Of a stretch of 64,000 nt of DNA, positions 21,481 to 33,590 are shown in pieces. The first letter of the stretch is position 1; each line of letters opens with the position of its first letter. Made by a program: the position numbers and the translations under genes. The notes below the pieces were generated by a model. That model did not search any database. It saw only the letters and a list, made by a program, of their open reading frames with translations, and was not told the origin of the DNA. Source of the stretch: Xiphydria camelus (taxonomy: Eukaryota > Arthropoda > Insecta > Hymenoptera > Xiphydriidae); assembly GCA_963678675.1 (NCBI GenBank), contig OY783192.1, positions 18,067,005 to 18,131,004 of the forward strand, read 5' to 3'.

Positions 21481-21961
21481 CGTATTCAGCCTTGAGAAGA
21501 TTTATTTTCAATATTAGACCAAAGGTATGGCAATCCAGCAGTCTCATGACCGACAGAAATTACGAAAGTGAGATTTATGTTAAATTATCTTAACAAATAT
21601 TTAATTAAGAAATTACATCCCATAAAACACGTCTTTACAAGTAATTTTTCTGATATTCTTGCGATATTTTGCAATATTTTTGAACACTACCCTATGTTAG
21701 AAATATATCTTTCTCGATAAATTCACAAAGTTGCAAAACGTTATAGAAACATTTTGGAATCGTTACATTGAAAGATACAGCTCGATAAGACAGCTCGATA
21801 AGATTGTACTTGTCAGAGCTGAATTATATATGTGATTTTTATAATTATTTTAGAAAGACCTGAAAGAATACGAGAGCAGTGGAACATCGATTCTCTCTTA
21901 GAGAGAATAAGACTATAAGAAATAGGAAAGAATTTTCATCCTTTTAAAATGAAGTACATAC

Positions 21962-22184
21962 ATGCACCGGAGAAAGCAGATCCAGCTCGACAAATGAACT
22001 ATTCCGACTGGTTTTTGGAACGTCAAGTGGACGATTCCTCGTTCGTCAGAAGATTTTGTTCACAGATGAATCGAAATTCTACAACGAAGGATTAGTGAAT
22101 AATCACAACGCCCACTATTGGTCCGTGAGTAATCCTCACTGGGTAGAAGAAGTAGAAGGCGATGGAATGGAGGCGATGAACTAA
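21962..22184 (+). pseudogene. DDE transposase fragment, palindrome right arm
   Basis: Plus-strand copy: RKQIQLD, a frame change, NYSDWFLERQVDD, a frame change, then ILFTDESKFYNEGLVNNHNA, HYWSVSNPHWVEEVEGDG, ending at TAA 22182-22184. The order (WFLE.., then ILFTDESxF, then HYWSxxNPHW) is that of IS630/Tc1-superfamily DDE_3 transposases. The second and third catalytic residues are absent. Confidence 0.65.
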
Positions 22185-23254
22185 AAATAAAATAAAATTT
22201 AGTATATAAATCGAAACTTGTAGTAGGAAGGCAGAGGGCAAGCACCGATGAGAACAAAATAGAAATAAAGTATTATAGTTACCCCGATATTGTAGTTACT
22301 CCGATGTTTTTGTTCTTCTCCCACGACTTGGATTCTCCAATATGAAGAAAGATTAATTCCGCTTAGTCCTCAAAGAGTTCGTCCCGTCCTCATATGCAAT
22401 GCTGAAAGAAAAAAAGAAGTGACCACATAGATATGTATTCTTTATAGGTTATCAAAATGAGGTTAAATGAAGTAATTCAGAGAATAACTTATCTGATTGC
22501 ATTTCGACTCCTTTTCTGCTGTCTATGTTCGATGAATGACAAACAAAACATAAACAAAATACAAACGATTATTAAACTATACGGAGCGTCTGTCACATTC
22601 ACCACTATTGAGATTCATAACTCCGATTACACTGAATTTTTACATTTTATTAACAAGCGCGTCCGAGGATCGAAATAAACGCGAGGTTAATCGTTTCGCG
22701 AATGGAAATATTTTATTAACTTTGAAAATACCCAACATTTAAGGAATATATTCTCTCACACACTCTCACATACATTTGATAGCGTATGCGTGTGGCCGCA
22801 TCTGTGTACACATTTCCGATCATGGCCGACTATCCCCGAAGGTAGGCGGCATTTTTGTGAGATTTTGACATATATATATCGCCCGAGAAATCGGATTCTC
22901 GACTTTTAGGCACAAGGGGCGTGTCTTCGCGTTGCTAAGGAAGAATTTCTGTTAATATGTATCTTATAACATTTATTCTGGTCTCTATCAATAGAGAATA
23001 GTCAATTTATATGGCGTAACTAAGCATATTTTTGGTTATAACCGTATATTTATTGAGAAAATTCGATGTAAAAATTGAGGGGTGCAGGGGGCAGATATCT
23101 GTGGTGTAAAGAAATACGGGTGCGCGCTCGCGACATCAGCACTGTCATGTCTGAGCGCGAAACTACTTGAACGAACATGCCGCGAGACACTGCCGTGTCT
23201 CTTGATTATTTTAGGACGTCCCAGAAGAATACAGGTGCAGCAAAATATCAATGC

Positions 23255-23430
23255 TGTGCTGGAAATTTATTTACGAGTAAGGGCGAAATTTCAGCGGTGC
23301 ATGCAAAAGGATTTCTTAAAACTATTCCAACGTCTCGAGTTAATATATGTAACAACATATGTACTGTCATAAGTGGTATCTTTACATGTGATGAAACAAT
23401 TCGTCACGGTCATTGGAAGAGTAAACGGTA
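23255..23430 (+). repeat. Repeat A leading block, isolated copy
   Basis: Carries TTTCAGCGGTGCATGCAAAA and CAATTCGTCACGGTCATTGG as in 198-350 and 25140-25280, but runs into repeat D instead of the A foldback. The block is therefore shared by two composite repeats. Confidence 0.75.
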
Positions 23431-23575
23431 TGTCCGATGGCAAAAACTCCAACTTTTGAATTTCCCTGACATTTGGCCGGAAGTGGTTGGGTTGGTCCTC
23501 TAGTCATTCATAGTTAGAATTAGTTTCGGGAGAGTGCCCTGCTGTCTTACGAGCCAAGCGAGAAGTGTCAAACGT

Positions 23576-24814
23576 CTGATCTCCCATTAGCTGTCAATTC
23601 GGGAGATCGAAGCATCTAACCTCGAAATCGTTAATTTATAAATAATGATTAATAATGTGTAGAAGTGTTAAGCAATAATCATTCGGGTTTCTTCGATGAG
23701 ATTCCCTAAGTGTTTAAAAATCGGTGTCCGATTTTTGATAATAACTGTTGCTTCAACTTCCAGTGATATTAAGTATTACTGCAGAACGAGTAGGTTAGAA
23801 CATTTTCATGAAGACTCACAATTTTCTGACATGCCATCTCGTACAGGTGCAACCGAAGAGGATCTAGCTCGTGTCCTGTCCTTAAAAAGATGACTCGATG
23901 GACATCGGAGAATGTGAGGCTTGTCACCGAGCGCCTATTACCCACGGTACATTAATTGCAATACGCGCTTCTCGTTTCAACTATACCAGCGTTAAACAAC
24001 TTTTACTTCTTTCAAGCTAATAACCTTTTATGAACTGTTCGGGGTAGGAGGCAGCGATCGATAGTAGCGACTCGTCGTAGACAAGTTTATCTATTAAAAC
24101 TAAAAGGCAATTCAGTATGCCGAACTACTACTGCGATAATGTGCCCAAGCTCATGGTCTATTCTGCGATTAACGTTAACGTAATCATGATTATGCTCGGG
24201 TGATGGGTGTTCCAAAAGAGGTAAAGTTGATACTAAACATCGGACGCAATAAGCTGACTTGCTAGTGTATGCTTTGCAACTGGAACATCATCGTAGGAGT
24301 AATTTGTCTACGATTAGTCACAATCATTGAACGCTGCCCCCTACGATGAACAGTTTGTACATGGTACCTAAATACTTTGAAAGAAGTGAAAGTTATTTAA
24401 AGCAGGAATAATTGAAACGAAAAGCGCATATTGCAATTAATGTACCATGGGTAATAGGCGCTCGGTGAAAAACCTGACATTATCCGATGTCCATCGAGTC
24501 ATCTTTTTACGGACAGGACACGAGCTAGGTCCTCTTCGATTGCACCTGTACGAGATGACATGTCAGAAAATCGTGAGTTCATGAAAATCTTCTAACCTAC
24601 TCGTCCTGCAGTAATACTTAATATCACTGGAAGTTGAAGCAACAGTTATTGGCAAAAATCGGACACCGATTTTTAAACACTTGGGGAAACTCACCGAAGA
24701 AACCCGAATAATTATTTCTTATCACTTGTACACATTATTCATCATTATTTACAAATAGCCGATTTCGAGGTTAGATGATTCGAACTCCTGAATTGACAGC
24801 TACCGGGAGATCAG
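23576..24814. repeat. Foldback repeat D, copy 2 (complete)
   Basis: Starts CTGATCTCCCATTAGCTGTC and ends GACAGCTACCGGGAGATCAG, 1,239 bp. Arms of about 590 bp meet near 24180. A nested AATTCGGGAGATCGAAGC motif is shared with palindromes at 28003-28832 and 53747-54106. No target duplication could be read. Confidence 0.8.
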
Positions 24815-24825
24815 GGGGGTCTTTC

Positions 24826-24990
24826 TCGAGTCACTCATATCTTTGCGTGCACGCAACTCAGCGAAGAGACCAATCAGGATCAAGTATTCCGTTGCGGTGG
24901 GGGTCCTGATCGGTCTACTCGCTAAGAAATGTATACGCATCTTAGCGAGTAGACCAATCAGGACCCCGACCACAACGGAATACTTGATCT
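24826..24990. repeat. Foldback repeat F, copy 2
   Basis: Same inverted arms as 1-180 (ACCAATCAGGATCAAGTATT and its complement), again directly upstream of a repeat A copy. Confidence 0.65.
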
Positions 24991-25127
24991 GCAACAGTTA
25001 GTAGATGATTTTTATTCGCATTGGCATGTTTATGATGATATTTGCAATGAATGTTCTACTCGGACTGAAATGAATCGTAAGGTCAGCATCGAAGCTGTAA
25101 ATGATGTGGTAATAATTAAATTAAATT

Positions 25128-26330
25128 TGTTTACGAGTAAGGGCGAAATTTCAGCGGTGCATGCAAAAGGATTTCTTAAAACTATTCCAACGTCTTGAGT
25201 TAATATATGTAACAACATATATACAGTCATAAGTGGTATCTTTACATTTGATAAAACAATTCGTCATGGTCATTGGAAGAGTATACTTAGAGAGAGAGAG
25301 AGTTGAAGGTAAAACGTCTTGATGGATTTCTGTAGACGACCAAAATATAAGAAAAATCCGATGGCCTGTAAATTCGAAAGCGGTATATGTTTTATTTCTC
25401 TAAAATACTAAGGCAAAGTGAAAAATATAAGGGCTCTCTAGTCTATAAATCCTTTTCAAAATATCACGAGAATAAATCAAAAGTAACGTTTTTATAATTA
25501 ATTAGCTCGTATCGGTATAAAATGTGAGACTTTAATTTTGTGGTAATAAAAAACTATTCTCCTACATGTACGCATTCTTCTCATGAATAAATTCCAAAAA
25601 GTAGTGAAATCCCCCCAGAAAAACAGATTCTCTGTAACAAAAGGCGGCATGTTCATTCAGTGCCAACAAAAATTGATACGTAAAATACTGTCCAAAAAAG
25701 ATTTGAAATTAATTAAGATCGCCATGTTCAAGATTTCAATATAAAAAGTAAAAGGCATCATTTAAAAGGAAAATTATTGTAAATCAAGTTACTAAAAAAT
25801 TCGACTAAAAAATTTATAAATAAATTTTAATAAAAAAGAACTTGCCGCATTTTTTCCTTCAAAATAAAAAATTCAGACAGAATTATACTCGATGCTTATG
25901 CACTTATGATTTTAAATAAATTCATAAACATATGATACCACCAATATACCGAATGTCGCATGGGAAACCGATCAGGCGGGGCCTTTTTAATTTCTCTGAA
26001 TTTGACTTCGGCAATGCAATTTATTAATCACTCTAGCACCGTCCAAGCACTACCAATTATTCGGTATAGTAGACAAACTATGAAAACTTAAACGCGACAA
26101 ATTCTTTTTTATTCAAATTTTTTATAAATTTTTTAGTCGAATTTTTTAGTAACTTGATTTACAATAATTTTCCTTTTAAATGATGCCTTTTACTTTTTAT
26201 ATATCAATTTTGAACATGGCGATCTAAATTGATTTCAAATCTTTTTTGGAGAGTATTTTACGTATCAGTTTGTGTTGGCACTGAATGAACATGCCGCCTT
26301 TTTTTACAGAGAATCTATTTTTTTGGGGGT
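25128..26330 (+). repeat. Repeat family A, copy 2, with foldback module A3 (25611-26329)
   Basis: Collinear with 190-1395, including the block at 25140, the shared AATCCGATGGCCTGTAAATT near 25353, and a complete foldback starting CCCCCCAGAAAAACAGATTC and ending TTTTTTTGGGGG. A small (GA)n near 25290 is absent from copy 1. Confidence 0.82.
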
Positions 26331-26673
26331 AAGCTTAACAATTATTATAATCTTGTCTTTGTTTATTTTTAAATTCCTAAACTTTTCAGTCGATTTTGTA
26401 TTCTTTTTCTCATTGTACGCAGACTTTTGCAAGGCACTGTATATTCATTTACTCTCAGCGCATCGTAAACTCGTTAGAGGACGTGATCGGAAGAGTGGAA
26501 AGGGGATTAATCATCTCTAACGTAGGCAGAGATAATATGTAAAATAACGTTTTCTGGCTTTAAACTGCGAACGCAACGAAAGCAGTATGGATGGATCAAA
26601 ATTTCACATAGACAATTTTTTAGAGGACGAAACTTCCTACGGAAAAATCTGTGGGCACCTATATCTAGCTATA

Positions 26674-26908
26674 CTGCCCAACTATGGAGAAAGGCAGTAA
26701 CTGCTAACCGACAAATTTGTGGAAAATCAACTTTAACTTCGATGCCTTTAGCCGAAAGATTTCCAAGATAGATTACTAATAAAACCTAGCTTTAACACTA
26801 AAACAGGGTACGAAATTTGGGTACAAAATAATTCAAGATATTCAATGGTACCAAAAAACGCACTTCGATTTGTTTTGCTAGTTACTACCTTTCTCCATAG
26901 TTGGACAG
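26674..26908. mobile_element. 235-bp TA-flanked MITE
   Basis: Ends CTGCCCAACTATGGAGAAAG and CTTTCTCCATAGTTGGACAG are inverted; TA lies on both sides. It probably belongs to the Tc1/mariner group, judged by the TA duplication only. Confidence 0.7.
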
Positions 26909-28002
26909 TATAATAGTTTAGCCGTAGGGAGCGTTCATATTTGTCGTTTGGAAATTCAGCGTTTGCACATATCCGGCGCACCGTATGTACTGTCAAGGAC
27001 AGTGAATTTATTTGACCCACTTTCAATTTACTACTTCAGTAAGATCTATTGCTCGCAGAATTACTAGTCTTAAAAATGCTTAGTAATTTTTTCATAAAAA
27101 TTAAACGTGTCATACCTGGAGAAAATCGATGGTTTTTTCTTTAAGCGTAAAATTCATTGTTATTATCATGTTGACAAATTTTAGTAATGTTTTATCGAAA
27201 AGTACATTTCAAAACGAAAATATTTATATATTCATATTTAGTAATTTTATTTTAGACTTAAAAATTGAGCATTAAAGTGAACGTTCGAAAATTCATATCT
27301 CAAACACAATGCGAGATAAAAATCTGATAACAATATCGAATATATATTTAAACCCAAAGAATAAGAGAACAAATTTGCGACAAAATCGGACAGGGTGAGG
27401 GAATGCAAGAAATATTCAATGGAATCTGGATTACAGGATACTTGACAACAAAAATGGTCCGAATTACAAAGGTTTGTGTAAGTACTCTATAGTCTGGAAA
27501 ATTTTTTAATCCAAACTCTCTGTGCAGAGCAAACGTTGGATTACCGAGACCTCACTATGTTAATATAATAATTAACCGATACTTATTTTGACCCTTTATG
27601 CATAAATGTGGTTGAATATTCTTGAATTAATTATACGGATGCGGATTGTTCGCATAATTACCAAAGGAGCTTCATAGAGATTGAATAATTTGATATCTCG
27701 GTAGTATAACTTTTATAGTAACATGGCTTAACTTACTTTTTTGCAGTAGGATAATCTACTGTTTCACCCTTCAGAAGTTCTGGTAGCTTCGGTGGAATGT
27801 ACACTGGAGACACTGTGATAGAAATTTCCTGGTTGCTCCTTCCTTCACCTTTTCTCGTATAGTTCTGCAGTACTAATGCACTTAAATAAAAAGTAAGAAC
27901 ATCGTCATTTTTTCTATATATTATTTATTGCTTCTCATTTCTAGATGATTAAAGTGCCTGCCCCCAGATCTTCTCATACTTTTAGAGTGGTAGTAGTACC
28001 CC
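26909..28002. other. No gene recognised
   Basis: AT-rich sequence with no repeat partner in the window and no convincing coding frame. A minus-strand open stretch up to 27026 contains a weakly HTH-like string (LSLTVHTVRRICANAEFPND), but it runs into the MITE at 26674-26908 and no transposase core was seen. Confidence 0.45.
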
Positions 28003-28832
28003 GGACATACCGCATGTCCTATGGCCAACCGCTTAGGTGAGCTGCGACCTGAATTCTTGACTTCGGAAGTATTTATGGAACAGTTAGAGTGGGCTTCAGA
28101 CGAGTGCGCTGCATAAGAACGAAAAGTGTCGACTGCTCTTCTAATAGCTGTCAATTCGGGATATCGAAGCGTTTCGTGTAACCTCAAAATTGTAAAGTTT
28201 TGAATTAGTAGTGAATAATTTGTAGAAGTGATGAGAAATAATCATAAATAATCTTCCGAATTGTGACAGCCATCGGGAAATTAGACGACGCTTTTCGCTC
28301 TTACGCTGCGTTCTTACGAAAAGTGTGAAACGTCTGATCTCCCGATGGCTATCAATTCGGGAGATCGAAATCTAAGCTCGAAATCGTGAATCTTTGAATA
28401 AATGGTAAGTAATGTTCAGAAGTGAGAGTTAACAATCATTCGGGTTTTTTCGATGTCCAACCGAATTACACGCCTCATGCCTATTTGTTTTAGAAATTAT
28501 TTCCGCGCTAGCACCGCGCGTGTCTAGGAAGTAGTTTTACGAAGTGGCGTGAGCGATACCTAAGGGGTCAATTTGGAAGATTATTTATGATTATTTCTCA
28601 TCACTTCTACAAATTATTCACTACTAATTCAAAACTTTACGATTTTGAGGTTACACGAAACGCTTCGATCTCCCGAATTGACAGCTATTAGAAGAGCAGT
28701 CGACACTTTTCGTTCTCATGCAGCGCACTCGTCTGAAGCCCACTGTAACTGTACCATAAATACTGCCGAAGTCAAGACTTCAGGTCGCAGCTCACCTGCG
28801 CGGTTGGCCATAGGACATGCGGTATATCCTAA
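28003..28832. repeat. Palindrome related to repeat D
   Basis: Left arm: ACCGCATGTCCTATGGCCAA; right arm: TTGGCCATAGGACATGCGGT. Arms of about 245 bp. The loop holds a smaller inverted repeat (CCGAATTGTGACAGCCATCG against CGATGGCTATCAATTCGG). It shares GAATTGACAGCTATTAGAAG-type sequence with repeat D. Confidence 0.78.
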
Positions 28833-28967
28833 TAAAATGAAACCTATAATTTAAACAATATCTCCTTTTTCGAACATTTTTATACATCCAAACTATTTTT
28901 CATAAATTCTATTACATGACTATTTACTCATCGTCATCCAGCACTTCTTGTAAATAAATGGCCAGAC

Positions 28968-30340
28968 AATTTATTATTCAATCGTAGAAATCGCGAGGGA
29001 GCTGATAAGCAAATTTACAACCGTAATACTTTCAGCAATATTCGATTTCTTGATTACTTACGCTGAAATCGGACTGCACTGCGTTCCACAGGTCACTCTC
29101 GGCGATACAGGAAAATTCACTTCATTTTTTTATTACGAGTTATCGTTTAACAAGATACCGTACTGTTAGGTATATCTTCTGAGAAACATCTGCTATCAAA
29201 AATCTTTATGGTGAGTTCGGATTGGTCGCACCACGCGCCTAGTATGAGTTAGAGCATTTGTAGGTACTTCTAGTACGGGATCCCTTATAAGAAAAAAAAA
29301 TGATTACCACTCCCCTGCAATTTTGTGAGCAACTTCATTTTGCCGAGTCTGCCAGCTTTTTTATTTTCGAAAAGTCTGGTTTCCGCCGCGGTTTCGAGAT
29401 GTTAATTAATAAACATATCAAATTTATGAATTTTGTCGGACTTTCCATACCCGACAGAAAACTTGTCGGACAATGTTGCCGTTTGATTTCATAAATATTT
29501 ATCTTACTTCGGGCAAAGAATCAGCTTGTTCATCATCAATAAGCAAAATTCATAAATTTGACACGTTTGTTAATTAACATCTCGAAACCCCTGCGGAAAC
29601 CAGACTTTTCGCAAATAAAAAAGCTGGCAGACTCGGCAAAATGAAGCTGCTCATAAAGTTTCAGAGGAGTGGTAACCTTTTTTTTTTCTTGTGAGGGATC
29701 CCGTACTATCCCCTTCGATTCAACCGTGTTGTTCATCATGGAAAACTGTGCGCAAAGATTGTTTTTTGATTGGGAATTTTTGTCGCATTATCCGATAGCT
29801 CAGATAAAGAATTGTAAGTGTTATTAACACGTGAAATACGCGCACATAACTATGAAGTAATAAGAATTGACACAATAACAGTTGGAATCAAAAGGGAGTG
29901 CGTATGCTTGAATTTGCACCAGGTGCATGGTGCGGTCAGCCCGAACTCATTACTAGTTCGAACACTTTTCACGTGATGACATGGGGTCGCTGCATGTATA
30001 TTATTCATTAATTAATTATAAAAAGATCCTTTTTCACGCAATACCATTTGGTAATTATACAAGCAGCGACTCGATGACGTTATATGAATTGTCCGTATTA
30101 AAGAGTTTCGAAAATTAATGTTTTTCATGAGATGTACGGGATTTTTGTCAAACGGTAACTCATAATAAAAAAAATATTACCGCGGTTAGAAGTGAACTTT
30201 CTTGCATCGCCAAAGATGGCCTATGGAATGCAATGTAGCTCGATTTTAGAGTAAGTACTCAAAAAATCTAATATTACTGAAAGTATTACGGCTGTCAATT
30301 TGCTTGTCAGCTCCTTCGCGATTTTCAAACAGCGAATAAC
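28968..30340. repeat. 1.4-kb palindrome
   Basis: Arms include 29272-29450 against 29545-29710 (CTGCCAGCTTTTTTATTTTC and complement) and 28985-29035 against 30285-30320. The outer parts are more diverged. The apex is near 29500. The frames on both arms are mirror images (QLHFAESASFFI) and are probably not genes. Confidence 0.72.
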
Positions 30341-30562
30341 AAATTTTTTGACAAAAAGAAACACTGAATTACGATGCGTAAATTGTTGTGTAAAATTCGT
30401 GAAAAATAGATTGAGTGCTCTAACGTTCCATAAAAAGCCTCTTTCTCGAAAGTCTAACTTTTAGCTTAATTGTCGGAACTCCGTGGAACCAAGCTCTCTA
30501 ATTCTATTACGCGAGTGTTTTTTTTTCAATCTTTTCCTTTCTTTCTGTACCTACCACCGCCG

Positions 30563-31856
30563 CACAGTGGGACGAAATCCCGAAAAGCTGGCCAACACTC
30601 GAAAAATGAAGATTTTATTTCGGGGTTTTCGAGTGGTTGGTTAGTGACACAAGAAGTCTGAGGATCGAATTCCGAGAGAGAAAGAGCTCATAGTGCCTTC
30701 TACCTGATAGTGTGTATCAGTTCAAAAGTGACCTTCTTCTTTGAAAGACGCGCTGGCTCGAAATCGATTCAGCCACTTTCTACTTACAAGTGGTCGCAAA
30801 TTTGTAAAACTCGATCGATTTCAAATCTACAAAATGGATTCAAGAGTTGGAAGTTTGTAGATTGTTGTGACGTATTATAAAACGCATATTAATCATTAAT
30901 GTAATATCTATTAACAACTTATTTTTACGAAAAGTAAGGTGAAATTACGATCGAACATTTTATTCTCACAGCGAAAAGTTTATATATTCCGTAAAATTCT
31001 GCAACGATTCTTATTGCAGATTGTAGATTGAACTAATATCTAATGAAAACAACAAAAAAATGCTGCGCATATTTGCGCACTTGCAATTGTTGCAAGTTTT
31101 TGTAAAAAAGCACATGTTCCTGCATTTTGCCCAGCCAGAGATCACGATTTTCAAAAAGTTAATGGACTTAAACAAAATTCGATATAGGGTTTTTTTTGGT
31201 CGCTGATCATGAATATGAAGTTATATTTGCAAAAACTTACTAGTTTTTCAAAATTTTGACTTTGGATTCGTAATCAGCGACCCAAAAAACCCCCGAGTAC
31301 TCAATTTCACCTAGATTCTATAAATTTTTTGAGAAACCTTTCCGTCATATTGTATCCGCCATATTGTTTTTCGAAATTTTGACTTTGGATTCTTAATCAG
31401 CGACTCCAAAAACCCCCGAGTACTTAATTTCACCCAGATTCGATAAATCTTTTAGGAACCTCCGCCATATTAGATCCGCCATATTTTTTTAGAAATTTTG
31501 AATTTAGATTCGTAATCAGCTATCCCAAAAACCCCAAAGTACTCAATTTCACCCAAATTCTATCAATTTTTGAGGAACCTTTCCGCCATATTGGATCCGC
31601 CATTGTTTTTCGAAATTTTGACCTTGGATTCATAATCAGCGACCCCAAAAACTCCAGAGTACCTACTCAATTTCACACAGATTCGATCAATTTTTGAGGA
31701 ACCTTTCCTCCATATTGGATCCGCCATATTGTTTATCGAAATTTTGACTTCGGATTCGTAATCAGTGACCCCAAAAACCCCTAAATACTCAATTTCACCT
31801 CGATTAATACACGTTTTCGAATTTTGGCCAGCTTTTCGGGATTTCGTCCCACTGTG
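30563..31856. mobile_element. Transib-like element with RSS-like ends, copy 1
   Basis: Ends CACAGTGGGACGAAATCCCG and the inverted match ending GATTTCGTCCCACTGTG. CGCCG lies directly outside both ends (30558-30562, 31857-31861). A 5-bp CGNCG duplication with a CACAGTG-type terminal heptamer is characteristic of Transib, the superfamily related to the RAG1 core. No transposase was recognised; the right half is a tandem array. Non-autonomous. Confidence 0.65.
31251..31800. repeat. Tandem repeats of about 121 bp (five units)
   Basis: Units begin AAATTTTGACTTTGGATTCG at 31251, 31374, 31493, 31613 and 31739 (steps of 119-126 bp). Each carries CCATATTGGATCCGCCATAT-type and ACTCAATTTCACC segments. 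They occupy the right half of the Transib-like element. Confidence 0.9.
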
Positions 31857-32710
31857 CGCCGGTTGTAAGCACTATTCTGTGAGATCCTTGAAAAACCTGA
31901 CCTGACTCCTGGGTACGAGTTTGGTACTAGGAGGACTGAAAGCATTTGATCTACAGGCAAGACTAGAAGTATCGGGGACTACCATTGCAGACTCTACGAC
32001 TATCAAGCTCGAGCGTCGACTTGTCGTGGGCGTACTGGATGCTGCCTCAATCTACATCTAAAATATCGACAGTTAAATCCCCACGCACACACGCACACGC
32101 ACGCACACACACACACACACACATCGCCGTGGTAGATCAATATCATATGCCCCTATTAGCGGTCGATTTGTCAACTAGATTAGGAAGTTTCCGGAGTGGG
32201 GATAATAAGCCAGTCAGTAGAGCAAGAAAAACGAAAAATTTAACATTAATTCTAAAACTTTTTAAATTTCTTAAATATGTGTTGTAATCATACTTGTAAT
32301 TAATAATCTCAATTGTGAACCCTGACAGAAGACCGCCACATGTTGAAATAACAAAAAAAGTCGTTTTTGCTAATAACTTGAAGGATAAAAATAAAAAAGT
32401 TTTGCAAACTTGCAGAAACGTTAAAAACAATATTCTGAATCGAAATATCAATTATCAACCCGCCTTGAGATCCGTAACACTGTTAATTTTTCAAAAATCA
32501 GTTGTTTAAAAATAACTCAAGAAAAAATTGTGAAAAGTTGCAAACTTCCTTGAATATTGAAATTATTGTTTCAAATGTTAATATAAATTTTCAACCCGAT
32601 TAGATGTCCATGACATATCATAAATTTAATTACTTCTTAACACTCCCTTTTATAGTTGTAATGTATAATATATCGGAAAAATCCAAACGTTTTCAAACAA
32701 GGTTGCAAAT
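31857..32710. other. Non-coding stretch with an (AC)n microsatellite
   Basis: A CA-rich microsatellite lies at about 32083-32122 (CACACGCACACGCACGCACA then CACACA units). Otherwise AT-rich; a 100-residue open frame across the microsatellite has no recognisable domain and is probably spurious. Confidence 0.6.
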
Positions 32711-33201
32711 GAGGGGCCTGGAAGTAAAAGGGTTTAAGTACATTTTTGGTAGTTCTGAAATAATTGAAGAGGAGGTCGACGAAGGGGTTATGTAACAAAA
32801 AGTTGGTTTTGAGATATTTGAGTTTATAGGCCATCTTCCATTCAGTAGACATATGACATACTCAACATATTCCATGTATTATCTGGGTTTTGAATGGATT
32901 AGAGCTATCCAAGATTTACCAGGAGTTATATTCGGACATAACACTTTCATCCACTGAGTGATCTCATTTTTTCTAAAAATGTCACATTCATCTACTTACC
33001 TCTTCAATTGGCTTGAAAGTTAACTTGAATTAAAAAATTCCAGGAATAAGTTTAGAAAACTGTATTAATATTTTAGTAATTAAAATATTAACATAGTTTT
33101 TTAAACTTATTCCTGGAATTTTTAAATTCAAGTTAACTTTAAAGCCAATTATTTCAGACCTACTAAAAATGCACATAAACCCTTTTACTTCCAGGCCCCT
33201 C
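32711..33201. repeat. Foldback of about 490 bp
   Basis: Outer inverted ends GAGGGGCCTGGAAGTAAAAG and CTTTTACTTCCAGGCCCCTC, plus an inner palindrome (about 33006-33150; AAATTCCAGGAATAAGTTTA and complement) with its apex near 33078. Confidence 0.75.
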
Positions 33202-33590
33202 ATCAATACTCTAATCGATAATGAGCGTCTTCGACTAAGTTTTCAACCCGGTAAGAATCCCGCAATGTGTTGAATTTTTTAATAAAACCGATTTTTTACG
33301 ATTTTGAATATTTTTTATTTTGGCAAAAAGATTTGCGAATTTGGCTAAATATAAAAACCATTATTTCAAGAGCTGATTAATTCCTTTTTTCGGGTTCTGC
33401 CACTTTTTAAAAACCCGAGACATAATTAGCATGTATCCGCACTTATGTTCTTTCCGCTCATCACATCAAAAACTTTATAAACAAATTTGTAATTATTTTA
33501 ATAGTAGCGCAAAGTGTTACTTTGGCAGTTCTATGTGTTGACGGTTCTCGCGTACGGCTACTCGTCCCCAGTCTACATTTTCTTACCTAC

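Larger units (their letters stand above)
20893..23204 (-). repeat. Composite repeat BC, copy 2 (inverted)
   Basis: Reads in inverted form from AAGAGACACGGCAGTGTCTC at 23204 down through the same landmarks as copy 1. The inner half is doubled as a palindrome (20893-21480 against 21962-22540). It contains two opposed copies of the DDE transposase fragment. Confidence 0.75.
19413..24620. repeat. 5-kb nested palindrome (D arms around BC copy 2)
   Basis: The left arm 19413-20645 is complementary to 23335-24620 over repeat D and about 185 bp beyond it (for example CCATCGGACATACTGTTTAT against GTAAACGGTATGTCCGATGG). Each arm is itself a palindrome. Inside lies BC copy 2, whose half 20893-21480 is again complementary to 21962-22540. 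So there are at least three symmetry levels. Confidence 0.7.

Noticed and set aside
21098..22257. Opposed hydrophobic open frames as small membrane proteins
   Set aside because: They are mirror images of the same palindrome arm and overlap transposase relic sequence.
27396..27410. CAGGGTG near 27397 as another palindrome end
   Set aside because: It is not preceded by TA and has no complementary partner.
29300..29739. Mirror open frames containing QLHFAESASFF
   Set aside because: Both come from the two arms of one palindrome; no start context or domain supports a gene.
31251..31800. CRISPR-like array
   Set aside because: Units of about 121 bp are contiguous and similar along their whole length; there are no short repeats with unique spacers, and the context is eukaryotic.
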